A DNA stretch of 64,000 bases. It comes from Solen grandis (Eukaryota; Mollusca; Bivalvia; Adapedonta; Solenidae). A model generated the notes under the pieces. It saw nothing but the letters and a program-made list of their open reading frames with translations, searched no databases and had not been told where the DNA came from. This document shows positions 25,379 to 40,789 of the stretch, piece by piece. The position numbers and the translations under genes are program-made. The first letter of the stretch is position 1. Each line of letters opens with the position of its first letter. Where the stretch lies: the NCBI GenBank assembly GCA_021229015.1, contig CM037794.1:39961496-40025495 (forward strand), read 5' to 3'.

Positions 25379-28300
25379 TAATTGCATACGGGAAATTTTT
25401 TAATTTTACCATCTAAAATTGTATTTGTCCGCCAGCTCCTCGGGGGCAGGCCCAACCCCAGACAGTTGAGAGCGTCCCCCAAAACCCGTCATCCCTCACG
25501 TTTTCCGTCTCGTGCAAATTTAAAACTCATGGAAAACCTTTTAACAAAAAAACATTCGTAATAAGATTATTTTTTTGGGATGTTTACCCAAAAACGTACT
25601 TTTCCCCTCCCCTTTCATTATGAGATAACACCCCTTTAAAATTTTTCCCCACTACTTTTCGGCCCTCTTTCCCTTTTCACGGAATAACCTTTTTTTCCTA
25701 ATGTTTAAAAGGGTACCTTGCTTATCTTCTGGGCCCCCTTATGGCCCCAAGAGGGTGGCGGAACCATAAAAAGGGATTTTTCCCTTTGAAGCAGCCCCGT
25801 TTCCCAAAAGGGTCAATTACCTAAAATTTTGGGTTTTAAAAACTACCCGTGTCTTAAATCTATCAATACTGAATTACAGACGGGGGGTTAAACCAATGCT
25901 GCCATCAGTGTTTGTAAAAAAAGGAGTTTAAGGGAATAAAATTTAATAAAACACAATTGCTCCCCCTTTTGGACGGAAAGGCGCCATATTCCCAAATATG
26001 CCACGAGGTACAGCAAACCCTGAAAATTGTAACCAACACTATTCGAATGGTATGCCGGGAAAACAAAAACTCCACCAACAAAAATGAGGGTGATTAGAAA
26101 AAACAACAACTTTAAATGAGCTGCTTTAGTTTATTTTTTTATTTTTTAACATTTGTTTTGGGTTTTTAAAAAAGGGGGCAAAAAAGGGACCCAGGGGTTC
26201 CGGGGTTTTGGGGGTTCGATCTTTGAAATGAAAGACATTTTTTTAAAAGGGATTTTAACCTTTCAAAGTCTTTTTGTCACCCTCAAGCCCCGGGCGGAAA
26301 TTTTAAGAAAATTTAAACAAAAAATCTTTTTTCCCCCTTCGAAAATTTAAACAACCCATTTTTTTTAGGGAAACTTCAAAATCGATATTACCCATTTAAA
26401 TGTTTTTTTATTTTTACAAAAACCCTTTGGATGGTAATTTTTGCATGAAAATTTATTTATATGCCCTTTGAAATTTTTAATCTAAAATTATTGAAATTTA
26501 ACTTAATGCCCAAAAAAAAAAAAGGGTTCCCGTTTTTTTGTTTTAAAGAAAAAAAAGGGTGGGTGGTTTCGGGACCCCCTTTTACATGAAACGAAATGAA
26601 AAAAAGGGGGGGAAAATTTTAAAAAAAGGGGGAAAAGGAAAAAAAAGCAAAAAGGGTCGGTCAAAAAAAAGGGGGGGTCGGTCGGGCGACCAAAAACGGA
26701 ATTTTTTTTTTTTTAGCCAAAATTAAAAAACAGACAAAGAGCATATAAAAGCGTTTTAAATTCAAGAACACCCCCTTACAAAAATCACAACGAAAACAGA
26801 AAAACCTCGCAAATTAAACCACCATTGGGTTCCATCAAAAAGGGGGTTAAAAAAAACCCAAGGGGCCAAATAGTGAATGTTCCCTTTAAATTGTCAGAAA
26901 AGGTTTAAAAATTTAAAATTGTTTCATACATTTTAAATGTTTTTTGTGTACTTCCAAATTAATCTTTTCATCGGGAAAATTGTTAAAGCCAAAAAAGGGA
27001 AGAACAAGCAAAATCGGGTTTGTATTATATGTATTATGTTTTAAAACTTTTGTTTCCCTAAAATTTGGAGATGGGATAGGTTCTCTCTTTCATCAGGTTT
27101 GTCAGTTTTTTTTATCCACCACACAACCTTTTACACCAAAAACTAATTTTAACCCAAAAAAAACAAACTTTGGTGTGACCACTTCAAGGGGGTTCAGCTT
27201 TTTTTTTTGTTTTTTTTTTTCTAAGGGAAAATTTACTTTTTTAAACCCTTTAAAACAAAATTTAACTTCAGACTAAAAAAGATGCAAAATTTAAAAAAGG
27301 GGGGTTCCATCTCTTTTAAAATTTTTAATTTAGGAAAAACAAAAAGGTTTGCAAAATTTTTTTGGTTTTTGTTGAAACAAGAAATATTTTTTAAAAAAGG
27401 TATTCGGCGTAGCTAAAAAATTTTTCCCATTTAAAAAAAGAAAAACAGTTTTAAAACTTTTTAAAATTTGGGGAAACGTTAAAAAAATGGTTAAAAAAAC
27501 CCAAAGTTTAAAGGGAGGTTTTGTGAAAAACTAAATAACAAAACGGATTAATTTGCAGCCCCTTAAAAAAACCCCAATCAAACCAACCTCCTTTTAAATA
27601 TTATGCACTTGCTATTTTTTTTTTTAAAGAAAAACAATTCGAATGAAAACCAACAAAACCCGACAGATAAATCGGGTTATATCCGATCATTGTTTTCAGA
27701 TCTCAAAAATAAACTGCAAAACCCTGCGCAGCCCATTTTAAAAATTTCTGGTCTAAAACTAACAAAACCCTGCTTCTTTTTTAAATTGTTTTAAATTCTT
27801 TTTTGCCAAAGCAACTTTCCCTAAATTGATAAAAATTTTCACTTTTTTTTTTTAAAACGGGAAAATAAAATTTCCCCTTTAAAAAAAACCCTTTGTTTAA
27901 TTTTATAATTACTATCCATAGCTTTTTGTTGCTTGACCCCCCAAATTTTTTGTCTTTCCCTTGGGCCCCCAAGAAAAATTTAAACCAAGTGCCGCAAAAT
28001 GGTTTTTCCCGTCAAATTTTAAATTTTAATTTTTCAAGCTGCATCTGCAAAATTACAAACCAAAACTGGGGAAAAGCCAATTTGTTTATTTTTAATAATA
28101 GTAAATTTTTTCCCTTTAAATTTTTTTAAAGTCAAAAAATTATTGCTGACCACAGGGACCGAAGTTCTATACGGCGAATCCCCCCCGGCAATTTTTAGTC
28201 TCTGTGTTTAAGTTTGGGTTTTTTTGTTTCCCCCGGGCAAATCCCCATATAACTTTAACAAACTTTTTAATCGGGACAACCCTCCCAAAAATGCCCTAAG

Positions 28301-31300
28301 TCCAAAAATGAACGAAAACGACGTTTAAAAAAATCTCAAAATAAGTAAAATACATGTTATCAATCTAAAGCCGGAACCAAATGTAAACGAAATGTTTGGT
28401 ATTGTGAAAAAAAAAGCGCATACAAACACTAAAATTGGCATTTTTGGTAAATTTTATTTTTAATCAGGGTTTCCGGTAAAAGAATCAAAAAAATTTTGGA
28501 TTTTCCTCAAAATTTTTCTACAACATTTATATGAGAATTTAGAAAAAAAATACAGAAAATTAAAATCAGCTGAAAAAACCTTAAACACTTTTGGATATTA
28601 TTTTTGACGTGTTATATTGCAGATAAAGCTTCTTAACTCAAAGATTCAAATATCAATATAAAACATGTACAAAAAATGGAAACAGTTTATCAATCTAATT
28701 AAATGGATATTCATAATGTGTAAAGACACAAAAATTGTTCAAAAAAATATCCCGATATGTTACTATTAAATATGCATAGAATACCGATAACAAAATTTTT
28801 AGACTGATTGTTTAAATATTTTTAAAAATAAAAACGGTATAAAAGTGTCAATGAAAATAAAAGGGAGTGCCCCGTTTAACAAAAATGTGTTTTCAAAAAT
28901 ATAAATTTATGTAAAAATAGCATCATCTTTTTCCACCCCTGTCTTATTTTAAAACAGTCATGACGAGAAAAAACACAGAAAAAATGTCTCTTAATTTTTT
29001 TTCTTTTTTTTAAAAGGGCCGACTTTTAAAAAATTTTAAGAATTTAAAATATCAAAATATATCCCATCCCCCCAAATAATTTGAAAAAAAGCATAAAAGG
29101 GTATTTTTTAATTTTGAAAATGAAAAAGAATGGGAAAATGTATGCATTTTTTTTCTCGGTGTGTGTGTTTTTTTTTGTGATAAAATGGGTAAAAAAAAAA
29201 ATATAACATAAGAAAACTTTCCCACTCACCATGTTTGCCGTTGTAAAAACCCTCTTTTCCCAAACCCCAAATTCAAGCCCATTTGGCACCAACAACTAGG
29301 AAATGCAATGTCGTGTTAGTTCATAAACCCAATTCCACGGCGTGCTCGCCCTTCGTAAAAACAATCGCTCAATACGCTTAAAGGGTTTTGATTTGAACTT
29401 GGGACCGTTTTTTACACACTTTAAAAGGGAATCCAATGTAAATTCATTTTATCAGGGGGAAAAGTTTCCCTAGTGCAAAAAAACAAGAAAAGGCAATAAA
29501 CCATAGTTGAACAAGGACACAAAAAATTTATTAAAAATAGGGTTTGAGTACTCTGTAAATATCGTAGGAAAGTTAAAAAACACATCCGTACTAGAACATA
29601 TCTCATCGTTTTATGTCCTTTTAGGAAGACACGATAAAAAATAAATAAAAAATAAAAAATAAATAAATAAATAAAAAAAATTAAACGACCATATCATTAT
29701 TTTTTATCCTCCAGCATCAAATTAAAATCATGGACCTTCGGATCCCTTTTAAAAATAATACAGTGCAGTTGCAACATAAATTTACTTGAAGTTATACCCT
29801 TTATTCTCTTAGTCAAATATACGCAAAAAATTTCCACAGTTTTTTGATGGACTTTTGTCAAAATTTTAAAATAAAGGAAAGGGAAACCTTAATCAGGACA
29901 AAAAGAAGCAATCAATTTTCCAAAGGGGCGTACCCCCCATTACACACAAAGGGCCGTGGCATAAAAAATCACAAAAACGAAAAAAAATTATAAAAGGGCC
30001 CAAAAAAAAAAGATAAAAAAACCCTATCATTTGGGATTTTCTGTTTTTTAAATCTATCTCTTTGGAATTTACCCCCGGAATTCCTATCGTATGTGTGTGG
30101 GGTGTGGGGGGGGGGGGACATCCCCGAGCGCGTATCTTTATTTCAAAATCTGAAAACCCCTTTCGGTAAAATATCTTCAAATAAAGCAAGACCGGACGTT
30201 TTGAAAAAAGGGTTTTTTACCATAACAAAGAATAAATTGTTTTTTTTCGAATTGTTCATTTTCTACACTAAAAACCCTTTCCAAAACCTGTTTTATTTGC
30301 CTTTAAAGCGCTTCTGTTTTTGATTTAAACTTATATTTTTTTTTCTTCGTCGAGGAACAAGCAATTTTAAACAACCTAAACAAACCTCTCACGGTTCCTG
30401 GAGGGAACCGTATTTTTGCGAAATGGGGGTCGGGAAAAACGGGGTTTGAACCGGTAATCTTCAGATCTAAATTTGGGGTATTTTACCCATGGGGCCCTGC
30501 GCTGAAAAGTCCCAAAATTTCCCAGAGTCTTTCTCTCTTTTCTTTCCCCTTTTCTCTTTTCTCCTCCCCTCCTCTTTATTAAAAGAAAAAAATGAAATTC
30601 AAAACACAAAACCACATTAGAAAAAAAATTTTGTGAACTACGTGAAACCCTAGCATTTGATAACATAATCTTTTTTTGCTCAAATTACACTACCATTTAT
30701 GAGATAAACCCGTAAATTAAAAAAACAATAGATATGAAATTTTGAATGAACAGATAAATCATTGACAAAGCATTTTTGCCCCGGTGGGGTGCACACTTGA
30801 AAAAACTGCTGTTTCACCAATGACATGTCTGAACTTTATTAAAGTTGTCATTTTTTGGGGGGAAAAGGTAATCCATCCATCAAAAATTATAATCTTGGCC
30901 CTTTAAATGTTTTAAATTTTTCAGTGCAGTTGCCAACTCCGCCGCAGTAGTTACCCCCCTTACTTTTTTCATAACTACTCCCAAACACAATAATTTCGGC
31001 TGATATAACCCCGGGTTTTATTTTTTTTCACTTTTGACTTAATTTTTTTAAATAAATCATATCGGTTTCTTTAAAATTTCACAAAAATAACTTTTATATT
31101 ATGAGAAAATAAAAAAATAAATCAAAAAAATTAATTTAAAAAATTTAGGGATTTTTTGGTCACATGATTTCAACTAGCATCACTGACTTTGTTTGTGCAT
31201 TTGTTAAAGAAGCGAAAGGGGAACGTTCCCGGGTGCCCCGGAGTTTGTGCTTTTTGCAAGCATCGAACGTTTCTAAGCTCTGCTCAAATTTATTTTAAAT

Positions 31301-32609
31301 TTGGTTTTACTATAACATTCCAATGATCACTTGATGGCCCAAAGATCGAATAAAAATTGATGATGGTTTATTTTTAACCCTTAATGTTTACAACAATTTT
31401 TTTTCCGTTTTTTTTTTTTTGTTTTTTTAAAAAACATTGTAAAAAGAAAATTTTTAGCAGCCAAAATACGCAAAATTTTGACACAATAACGACAGAAAAA
31501 ATTTAATTACATGTATAAAATACTTTAAAGGGGAAAAATTTATGTTAAATTAAAGGGAGGCAAACAAGGAAAAAAGTTCAAAATAAGAATTACAACCCCC
31601 CAAAAGTTTCAACAATTTTAAAAATGGAAATTATCCCCCAATTTCCAAGTCTTATACAAATAAAATTTCTTCTGAACAATAAAAGATAATTATATATTTG
31701 GACGAGTACACAGTTTGGAAAACATACGCACTGCGTCCAGATACAGAAATATATTTGAAACGTTTACATGATTAAAAAGTTTCCCCGGGAGGGGGCGTAA
31801 GAATCAGGTATAGAAAAAATTTAAACCCAAAAGATTTTTAAAAGAAAAATTTTATGCCTTTTAAATTTCTTTTTTTTTTGCGCCCATCCGTTTTTTTTTT
31901 TTAAATGTCCATTTTAAAGGGAAAAATCATTAGGCAATATCCCATACTCACCCCCCAAATTTTTAAATTAAAGCCCTGAAAAAGCCCTTTTGTGAGGGGG
32001 CGCCAACCACACGGAAGTTAACCATTAAAATTTTAATTTTTTTCTTTAAAGGGTCGGGGGCCCTAGATCAAACCCCACAAGATTTCGGGGGGAGGCTCGA
32101 ACCCCCTTTGGGTCAAGGGGATCGGTGTAAACATGTACCCCTATACTTTCGGGGACTTGTTGCACGAAAATTTAAATTTTTTTAAGTCTTTAATTATGCC
32201 CAAAAATTTTTTAATGGAATAAAAAAAACTTCCTGAAACTGTCTATAAATCTTTTTCCACTTTAAATATGTAGAAAAATAACAATCGTTTTTACTTAAAA
32301 AAAGGGTCCCCTTTTTTTTTAGACCCAATCGGGTATAAAGGAAAATCTTTGGGAATTTTTTTTAAATTTTGCTTTCGATATCTTTAAAAGTTTTTTTTAA
32401 TTTTTAATTTTTAAAATGATTTCCCCAAAAAAAGGGTTGGGATTTATTTCGTTTTTAAATTTTTTATTTAAAAAAAAAGTATAATAATAGGTTTTTTAAA
32501 ATAATTAATAAAAATAATAAAATAAAATTTTCAATTAATAAATTTTTATTATTACATTATCCCTTTTAAAAAACTACTATTTATTTATAATAACGACTTT
32601 ATAACGACA

Positions 32610-32650
<41 letters not shown>

Positions 32651-35600
32651 CCCTGATAAAGAACGGATACCTTTTCCCGTCACTAAAGGTTTTTTTCCTG
32701 ACTTAAGATATGTTTTTTTCCATGATACAAAACCTAACAAGTAACAATATCAAACACAAAGGCACTAAAAAAAGCAAAAAAAAAAAACCAATCCGATATA
32801 CATATCTGTTTTAGATGTGGGTTTTTTTGCATGTTAAAAAGGGTATGTATATTTTAAAATAGATGTGGGAAATCCTTTTCAAAGTCCAATTTAAAAGCGT
32901 TTTACATCACCCGAGAACTGATACGAAAGCCAGAAAGGGGTCTAGTGGCAAGGTGGGGGGGGGGGGGGGTGAAATAAAGGAAGACGATTAGATGAAAGTT
33001 GTGCTTATGAAAGCAAAGAAAAGGGGAAGAAAAAAAAACACCCCAAAAACCCCCAACCCCCTCTCCTCCTCTCTCTCTCTCTCATTGCCCCCCTTTATCA
33101 TGGTCAAATTTTTCCCCCCAACAATTCCCTTTGCGCAAAAGGGTACACCTAACGGGCAAATTTTATCACTTTTTTTTTTTTCTAATAAAAAACCCAAATT
33201 TTTTCATTTCTTAACAAATATTTTTAGAAAATTAAGGTAATAATTTTTTTTCCCTGTTTAGTCATACTTTAATATTTCATAAAATAAAAATGGTGGAACA
33301 TGTTCAATTTTAATTTAAATATTTTTATTTCTTAGGGGCAAAATATTGTTGGGGAAAATTTGAACCAAAGGGCGCTTTTTTGAAACCCTTTAAAAGTTTA
33401 AATTTAAAAGGAAATTTTTGAAAAAAACAACACCGGACAAATAAGTTTATCCTAAACACAAAATAAGGCACTGGATATTAAAAAGATTTAAATTTTAAAA
33501 ATAATCATCACATTTGGGCAAATTTTTTGAAGGGTTTTCTGTTCTAGTAAACCCAATAATAAAAGTCAGGTAGAATAATATACATAATTTAAAATTTTAA
33601 CCATTGCAAAAATAAGCATAAAATGTACATCACAACAGTAAAATAGTACGCACGTTCATCGTCGGAAACCCCCGGCCCGACTTTCTCCGTTTACTAAATG
33701 ACATCAGGGCCCTTGGAAAATAGACAAGGGAAAACGTCGTATTTCAGCAGAAGTTGACTAAAATAAACGACCAATGAAAAAGCACCTCAAAAAAGAAAAA
33801 CTCTTTGGAATAGAGGATTAAAAAATTGGTAAACTCATTAAAAAATTGCTGAAAAAAACTGTATAAAACGACCTTTATTGATTGATTTAAAAACACTGAT
33901 GGCACCCAAAGAAAAATTGGGGTAATTTGACCACCTCAAAAAAACAGGCATAAAATCCTATCCCCCATAAATGCTATCGATCAGGCCTGGGTATTTGACG
34001 ACGACAAAACAATGTCATAAAAGTGATTTAAAAATGCAGAAAAATTTTTTCTGGGACTTTAAAATTTTACATCCAAAGCGTTTTCGGGGAAATTTTAAAA
34101 TTTTTATTTAAAAAAAACGATTGAGCTTTTGAAAAAGCTAAATGCCTCATTGCTGTCACATTTCGGGCTTTAACAAGGGAAAGTAAAATACCAATTCTGT
34201 CAAAGAATTTAAAGGGTTTGTAACAGCACAAAAAAAAATTCCAAAAAACCCCGCAAGGAAGTGACAACGTTAAAATATAACAAAATGTCACGTCCAGAAC
34301 TTAAAACTGGTTTTTTTAAAAAAAGGTTTTTACTGTTTTAAAAAGGGACTTTTATCACAGATAAACCTGATGTAGAGGGTTTAAATTTTAAAAATCCCTT
34401 TCAAATTTTAAAAAAAATTAACCCCCCTTTTTAAAAAAAGTAACACATTATAGTGATGTTTTCCTTGTCAACAATCAAGAAAATTAACTTAGAAGTTTTT
34501 CCCCCTTTCCAATTGACACAAAATTTTTGCAGAAACACTATTTCTGTTCGCCGAACTTCATTGACACTTTAATGGCACACCCTTGCCCCTCCCAGGTTTC
34601 ATCGACCCGCATCCCCCAAGAAATTTTTGCCCTCCAGTTCCCCACTAAAACTTGGGGTTTTTGCTGAATTTAACAATAAAAGACAATGTCTACTGCTTTT
34701 GATCCTCTCTTTCCCAAAAGTATAAATCTTTCCCTGGTTCGCATTAAAGTTCAGATGGTTTCCCTTTCCTTTACATGGATGTAAAGGGCACTCGACAGTT
34801 TCTTTAGTACATCGTCGTCTACTTCCTTCCTTAAAGCTGGATCTTTTTTTAAAACAAAGGAAGGCGACATTTCACGCCAAAATTTAAAATTGCTAACACC
34901 CTTTTGCAATCGTTTTTGGGCGAGGCCATAGATGACGGCGCCTTTTAGAAAAAGCAATTTCCTTCCCCCTCAGGTATTTTTAAAAAAAAATTTTTCCTTT
35001 ACATTAAAATTTTTCCTTTTTACACCCTCTTGCGCATGACCCGACCCCCGGAAAAAACCCCGACCATGATATTGCAGCGCAGCCCCTTTAAAGGTTGGTT
35101 CCTTTAGCATGTTTCCACATGGTCGAGATGCTTTTAATTGGGTCCACAAAGAAAACCCCCCATGAAATCGACTTTTCCCTTCTCAAACTTAACCCCCGTA
35201 AATATTATAATAAAAGTTTTCAGAAAAAAAAAAAGCAAACATCATTAAGAAATTTTTTTTTTTATTGGATGGGGATTTCCCTCATGGGGCAGTGTTTTTT
35301 AAACATAAAGTGACGTCCAGCTAATGTGCCCCCAGATATTTTTCAGGGGAAGGGAAAACGTCGACATGTATCCGGACAGGCCCAACCCACCACAACATTT
35401 GTTTATTGGGTTTTTAAAGTTTTCCCCCGGACCGTATTTCAGTCATTTGGAGACTTTTTTCTACTTTTTGACAGATATAGAGCGCCACACGCAGGGGTCA
35501 AACATTAGACAAAGAAAACCTTTTAAGCTATCTTTTTTCAACTTTATATTCGCCACCGGGAAACTTTAAACCCCTTCCCGATTCCCCGGGGCCCGGGTGC

Positions 35601-38600
35601 TCTAAACCCCTCGGCCCCGGAAACGACCTTTCCCCATAAAGGCTTCACAATAAAATTTTTTATTTATTTTTCATCATGAACCGTTTTCATAAAAATTTTC
35701 AAAAATTGACCCTTCCCCTTTTTTTAAGAGTTCAAGCAATACTTTTTGTCAATTTTAAAAATTTTAGATCTTCATCTCATAGCTGTTTATACGCCTTTGG
35801 TTTGCCTAAATTTTTAAACGGCGAACCCCTCATACCAAAGCTCACCTTAAATAAACCCATAGAATTGGGATGTGTATAATCAAAGCGTAGGTGCGGTGAG
35901 AGACTGTTTTTTTGGTTTTCATGGGAAATACCCGGGAAAAAAACTGAAATTTCCCAAAACCAGTTTTTCATTGCCTTTTACTCCACGTTTTTCCCGCAAC
36001 TATTGGGTGGTTTTTAAGTCGGTTAACTCACTTCTCCTCAGTTCCTTTAGCGCTCTGATTTCTTTCATAAAAATCCCCGAGTGAGGGTTTGATTTTCAAA
36101 CCTTTTGAGGTATGGCCTTACAACCGCAAATTTAAATGATAAAGGGAAAAAGGCTCGGAGGACACTGTGGGAAAAAAAAAACGGCTGGGTCCTTAGCAAA
36201 AACAATACTGCTTTTTTTTTATCCCAACGATAAAAACCCCAATACATACACCTGCAGCTATGTTAAAATTTTAAAAGTAAAAAAAAAGACCCCCCATCAT
36301 AAACATGAAACCCAAATTAGTCAAAAAAAAACCAAAACCGGAAAGGGGTTATCTGATTGGGGGAAGTTTGTCTGTGGTATCACCTCTTTCAGTGACCCTT
36401 TTGTTTCCCCCTTTGAACATATCATCCCAAATTTTCGGGAACCCATTGTGATCTTTTTCCCCTTTACTTTTGGGCCGAAACTGCCTTTTTTGATTTCAAA
36501 GTCAAGGAACATTTCCCATGAAATCCTCCATTGGGTTGGGGGTTTAACTTTTTTCACACAGGGCCCCCTGCCAAAACGTCCCTGGTTAAATGTTTTAAAA
36601 AATCAAGAGAAACTAATCAAAAAAACAAAACCTGATAAATGGGCAACTTTTAAAAAAATCACGAAAAGACAAAAAAGGGAAAATATCAAAAATTAAATAC
36701 CATTTCATATACATGTATTTAAAATATGCTACAAATTAAAAGGAAACATTAAACGTGTGGGGTTTCGATTATTGATGATATAATTAATTGAGAAATTTTT
36801 TTATAAAAAATTTTTTTTTTCATGTGTAATATACGTGTCGTCCCCAAAAAACCTACAAATTTCAAAAAAAATAATGTAAATAAAACTTAAGAAAAAATAA
36901 TCAAAAAATAAAACCTGCTTTTTAAAAAACTGTTTGGTTTTTTTTAAAACGCTGTGAATTCTCGTTACTCACCAACCCAAATTTAATTGGGAAATGTTTA
37001 AATGCCTCTTTTACTTTTGGGGCCCACCCCCCCGCCCCCCCGCTGCCCTTTTAGCTCCTTCAGATTCCCATCTCCCAACACCTCGGGACCGTGATGCAAC
37101 TGTACCTCCCGCAAAAGCACATACGTGAATCATTTTCATTCCCCCACTCATTGATCCCTTTACACGTAAGACGGTCCCAAATGGGAAATTTTTTTCGACC
37201 CAGAACAGGGGAGTGCAGAGCACGCAAAGTAAAAGCCAAAACACCAAAAAAAAGTGGCAAAAAAACCAAAAAACCGGGTTTCATGTAAACCAAAAATTTA
37301 ATCAAACCCCTGGAACCCCCAGAATTTTGCTAGCAAAAAACACGAGAAAGGGATAACAGTTTTCCAAATTTTTAATGACTATGTCACTTTCCCGGGGGTT
37401 TGACTTTACGAACTTTCATAAAAAATGAATTTGATACTTTTGTGAAAAAAAAATGTTTCCGGGAAAGTTTATCTTATAATTCTTTAAAGATTCAATGTTT
37501 TAAAAAAGTAAAAAACCTAAAAAGGGAGTAAAAAAATACGTAAAATCCCGCGTTAAAACAAAAACAAACATGTTATAAGCATGGTCCTTTTTTTTCTTTT
37601 ACTTTCAAGGGGGGGGGTTGGGAACAGAAAAAAGTAGAAAAAAAAAGGGAAAAAAAGAGAAATGATTTTAAAAAAGCCCATTTATTTTCCCGCTTGATAC
37701 ACGGGGGAAAAACGTGATGTCCCCACATGAATTCAAGCTTTTTCTAAAGATGTAGGCATAAAATATACATATCTTTTATAACTGGTAAATACATCTACCA
37801 TTCGATTTGTTTTTTATTCAATGCAAATCCATTGGTTAACAAAGGGAATATTTCCAAGAGTGATAGATCGGGGTTTTCTATTGACTTTGAAAATGAAAAC
37901 CAATTTCCTCCAGCATCCAGGGACCATATATTTTTGTCCCGGGCCCTTTAACTTCGCCCTGCACTTTTTGTCGTCCCGCTTTCTGCACCGGGGAAAAAGC
38001 CTGCATTTTAACAAAACTGCTTCCGGTTTTAAGGGCAAAGGTAAGGTTTTTAGACCTAAATTTCCCGGCCCGGGAAAGGGAAAAAGTTTTTTTCTTTAAA
38101 GAACAAAAAAATCATGGCAGGGAAATAAATAAAATTTTTTTCCCCCCAAAGTTTTTTTTTTGCTTTTTTTTTAAAAAACATCAATGTAACATTTTCATTT
38201 TTTTAATTTTTCTTTGAAACCCCTTTTCCCCCAAAAATTTTTCCCTTTTTTAAAGTGACTATAAAGGGGGGCCCGGGGGACACTCAACCTTTAAAAAAAA
38301 AAAAACCCAAAAAAAAAAAAAAGGGAAACATCAGTAAGTAAAGTAAGGGGGGATTCATATATTCTACCATTTCATTGTTTCTTTTTGGGGGAGATAACAA
38401 AGCAACATATTAAAACCCCCAAACGTTTTTGGAAATTTTTAAAAACCCGGAAAAACCCCAAAATTTAGCAACACCAACAACAAGCCAAAAATTTTTTTCT
38501 ATCGTTATACAAAGACAAACGAAAAACCTGTTTAGGGGTGTTTCATTTTGTTTTAACCCTATATTTAAAAAAATAAAATGCAAAAAAAATCTTCTTTAAA

Positions 38601-38892
38601 ACATTTTTTACTTTAAATTTTTTTTCTTACAACTTTTTGGGGGGTAAAAAGAAAGTTCAGTAGTTCCAAAAAACCTCTTTCAAGTAAAAAACCTTGGTTT
38701 TTTTTTTAAAAAGCGGGGCCCCCCCGGGAAAATGATAAATACAAGATCCCCCTTTTTTTGGGGAAAAAAACCCTAAAAATTCAAAATTAAAAAAACCCCT
38801 TTTTTTTTTTTTTCTGTTCAAATTAAGCCCCCAAAAACATTGGGGGCCCCCCTTTTTTTTTGGCCCTTTTTCTTTTAATACCAACCCCCAAA

Positions 38893-38926
<34 letters not shown>

Positions 38927-40789
38927 CCCCCCCCCACAACCCCTCCACCGGGGGTCATACTTTTTTTTTCCCAGGGGGGGATTAAAAAACCCAAAAATTT
39001 TGTTTCATTGAAATTTGGGGAAATTTTCGAAGGGGGTAAATTTTTAAAAATATTAATCAAACGGGGGTTTAAATATTCTAAACGAGAACGAAAGGGAAAG
39101 TGCTTTTCCCTGGGGAAAAATACCCCCCCAAAAACAGATCCAAAGGTTTAAAGGGGGGGGTTTGGGGGGGGGTGGATTATCTTGGGGGTTCCAGGCGCAA
39201 AAAAAAGGGCCCCAAAAAAGGGAAAAATTTTTGAGGGAAAGGGAAAAAATTTTTAAATTTTTGTTTCCCCCCAAAAAACGTAAAAAAAATAAAAATTTTT
39301 TGGGGCCTTTTAAAAAAATACCTTTTTGGGCCCCCCTTTTTTTCATGAACTTTTTTGCGGGGGGCGGGGTTTTTTATTTGGCCCCGGAAACCCTGAGGGG
39401 GCCCGTGGATGTCCCCCGGGGGCCACTTTTTTCCCCCCTGAAAACCGGGGCCGGGGCGTCTTTAAGAGGGCCCTTTTCCTTCCCCCTACTTGAAACTGAG
39501 GGGAAACCGGGCAGGGGGGGAAAACTTCTTTTTATCCGTCACAAGTTCCCAAAAACGTTGTACCCCTGGTGTTTTAAACCGGGGTTGAAGAAATAAAAAA
39601 AAAAAAGAAAGAAAAAAAAAACGCCCCCCCCCCCCCCTTTTTTGGGAAAAAAAAAAAAAAAAAAAGCCCAAAAAAACATACAACAAAAGCCCAAAAAAAA
39701 AATTGAACTCAACAATTAAAAAAAATCAAAAAAAACACAAAACAAACACATTTAAAAACATAAAAACAAAAAAAAACTGTTCCCAAATTTTTTTCTATTT
39801 TCTAATGACAAAAAGATGATTTTTTTTTTTCCCTTTTTTAAAAAAAAAAAACAACAAAAAAAACACATTAACAACAACAACAGCAACTGCTTCCCCCCAA
39901 ATTTTAAAAAACAACCAACAACGAAGGGGGAAAAATTTTTAATTTTTTATATAATTTTTTTTAAAAAAACAACGTCCCTTTTTAAAAAAATTTTTTTAAA
40001 AAAACAAAAAGGGGGAAATTTTTAAATTTTTTTTAGTATTTCAAAGAAGAAAAATTTTCCCCAAAATTTTTTAAAAAAAAAATTTAACCCCTTTTTTGAA
40101 AAGTAACAAGATTTTTGTTATTCTGGAAAGCCATAGATAAGTGACAAAAACAAAATTTTATATAGTTAAAAGTATCTTTACAAAGAAAAAAAAATGGGGC
40201 CTTTTTAAAAATAGTTGTTTTTATTTCCTTTTAGTAATTTTTGGGGGGGGTTGGTTTTTTACCCCGACCGCGAAAATACAAACAAGAGGGGTCAGAAAAC
40301 AGCTCGCTAACTTTCAATGCTTTCAATATAAAAAAAATTTTTCGTAAAAGGCAAAAAAAGAATCACTGTATTCCCAAAAACTAAACAAAAAAAATTATTA
40401 AAAATTTTTTTTTAATTTTTAAACAATATCCAAAGGGTTTAGTAAAAAAATGGGATTCTAAATAAAGGGGGGTTTTAGTCAAAATCCGAAAATTTTTATA
40501 CCTTCCCTCTTGGAAGGAAAGGTTTAAGCAAGCATTCAATGTTTCAAAGCAACACCTTCAAGATTATAAAAAATCGGGTGGTAAAAAAAATTTTTATCAA
40601 AAATTAAGTTAAAAGGGGCATTTGTCAAAACCTGAAGAGAAAGCCCCTTTTAACCCAAAGGGGAAGGTGGGATCCAAAAGTTTACAAAGTTTCAAAGGGA
40701 AAAACCCCCAAAATTTGTAACTTTATAATAAAAGTTGTAATTTAAACATGAACGTTACTAATCTCCCAAACGAATTTTCCCTTAATAAC

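Larger units (their letters stand above)
20615..40780. other. Low-quality consensus, no gene supportable
   Basis: About 20 kb in which runs of AAAA, CCCC, GGGG and TTTT replace normal sequence complexity and ORFs are short on both strands. The change is sharp at the N gap and fades by about 41 kb. Tandem repeats within it (23555-23860) and across its right border (40790-41330) vary between copies mainly by homopolymer expansion. I read this as erroneous long-read consensus and not biology. Real exons may be hidden here but cannot be called. Confidence 0.75.

Noticed and set aside
34751..34957. Minus-strand ORF with a plausible charged C-terminal half
   Set aside because: It could be a real last exon, but the sequence here is unreliable and no family was recognised.
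36136..36696. 186-codon ORF
   Set aside because: It lies in the low-quality region and its composition follows inflated A and T runs.
37060..37305. Minus-strand Cys-rich ORF segment
   Set aside because: Several cysteines and mixed composition look exon-like, but there are no clear splice sites and the region is low quality.
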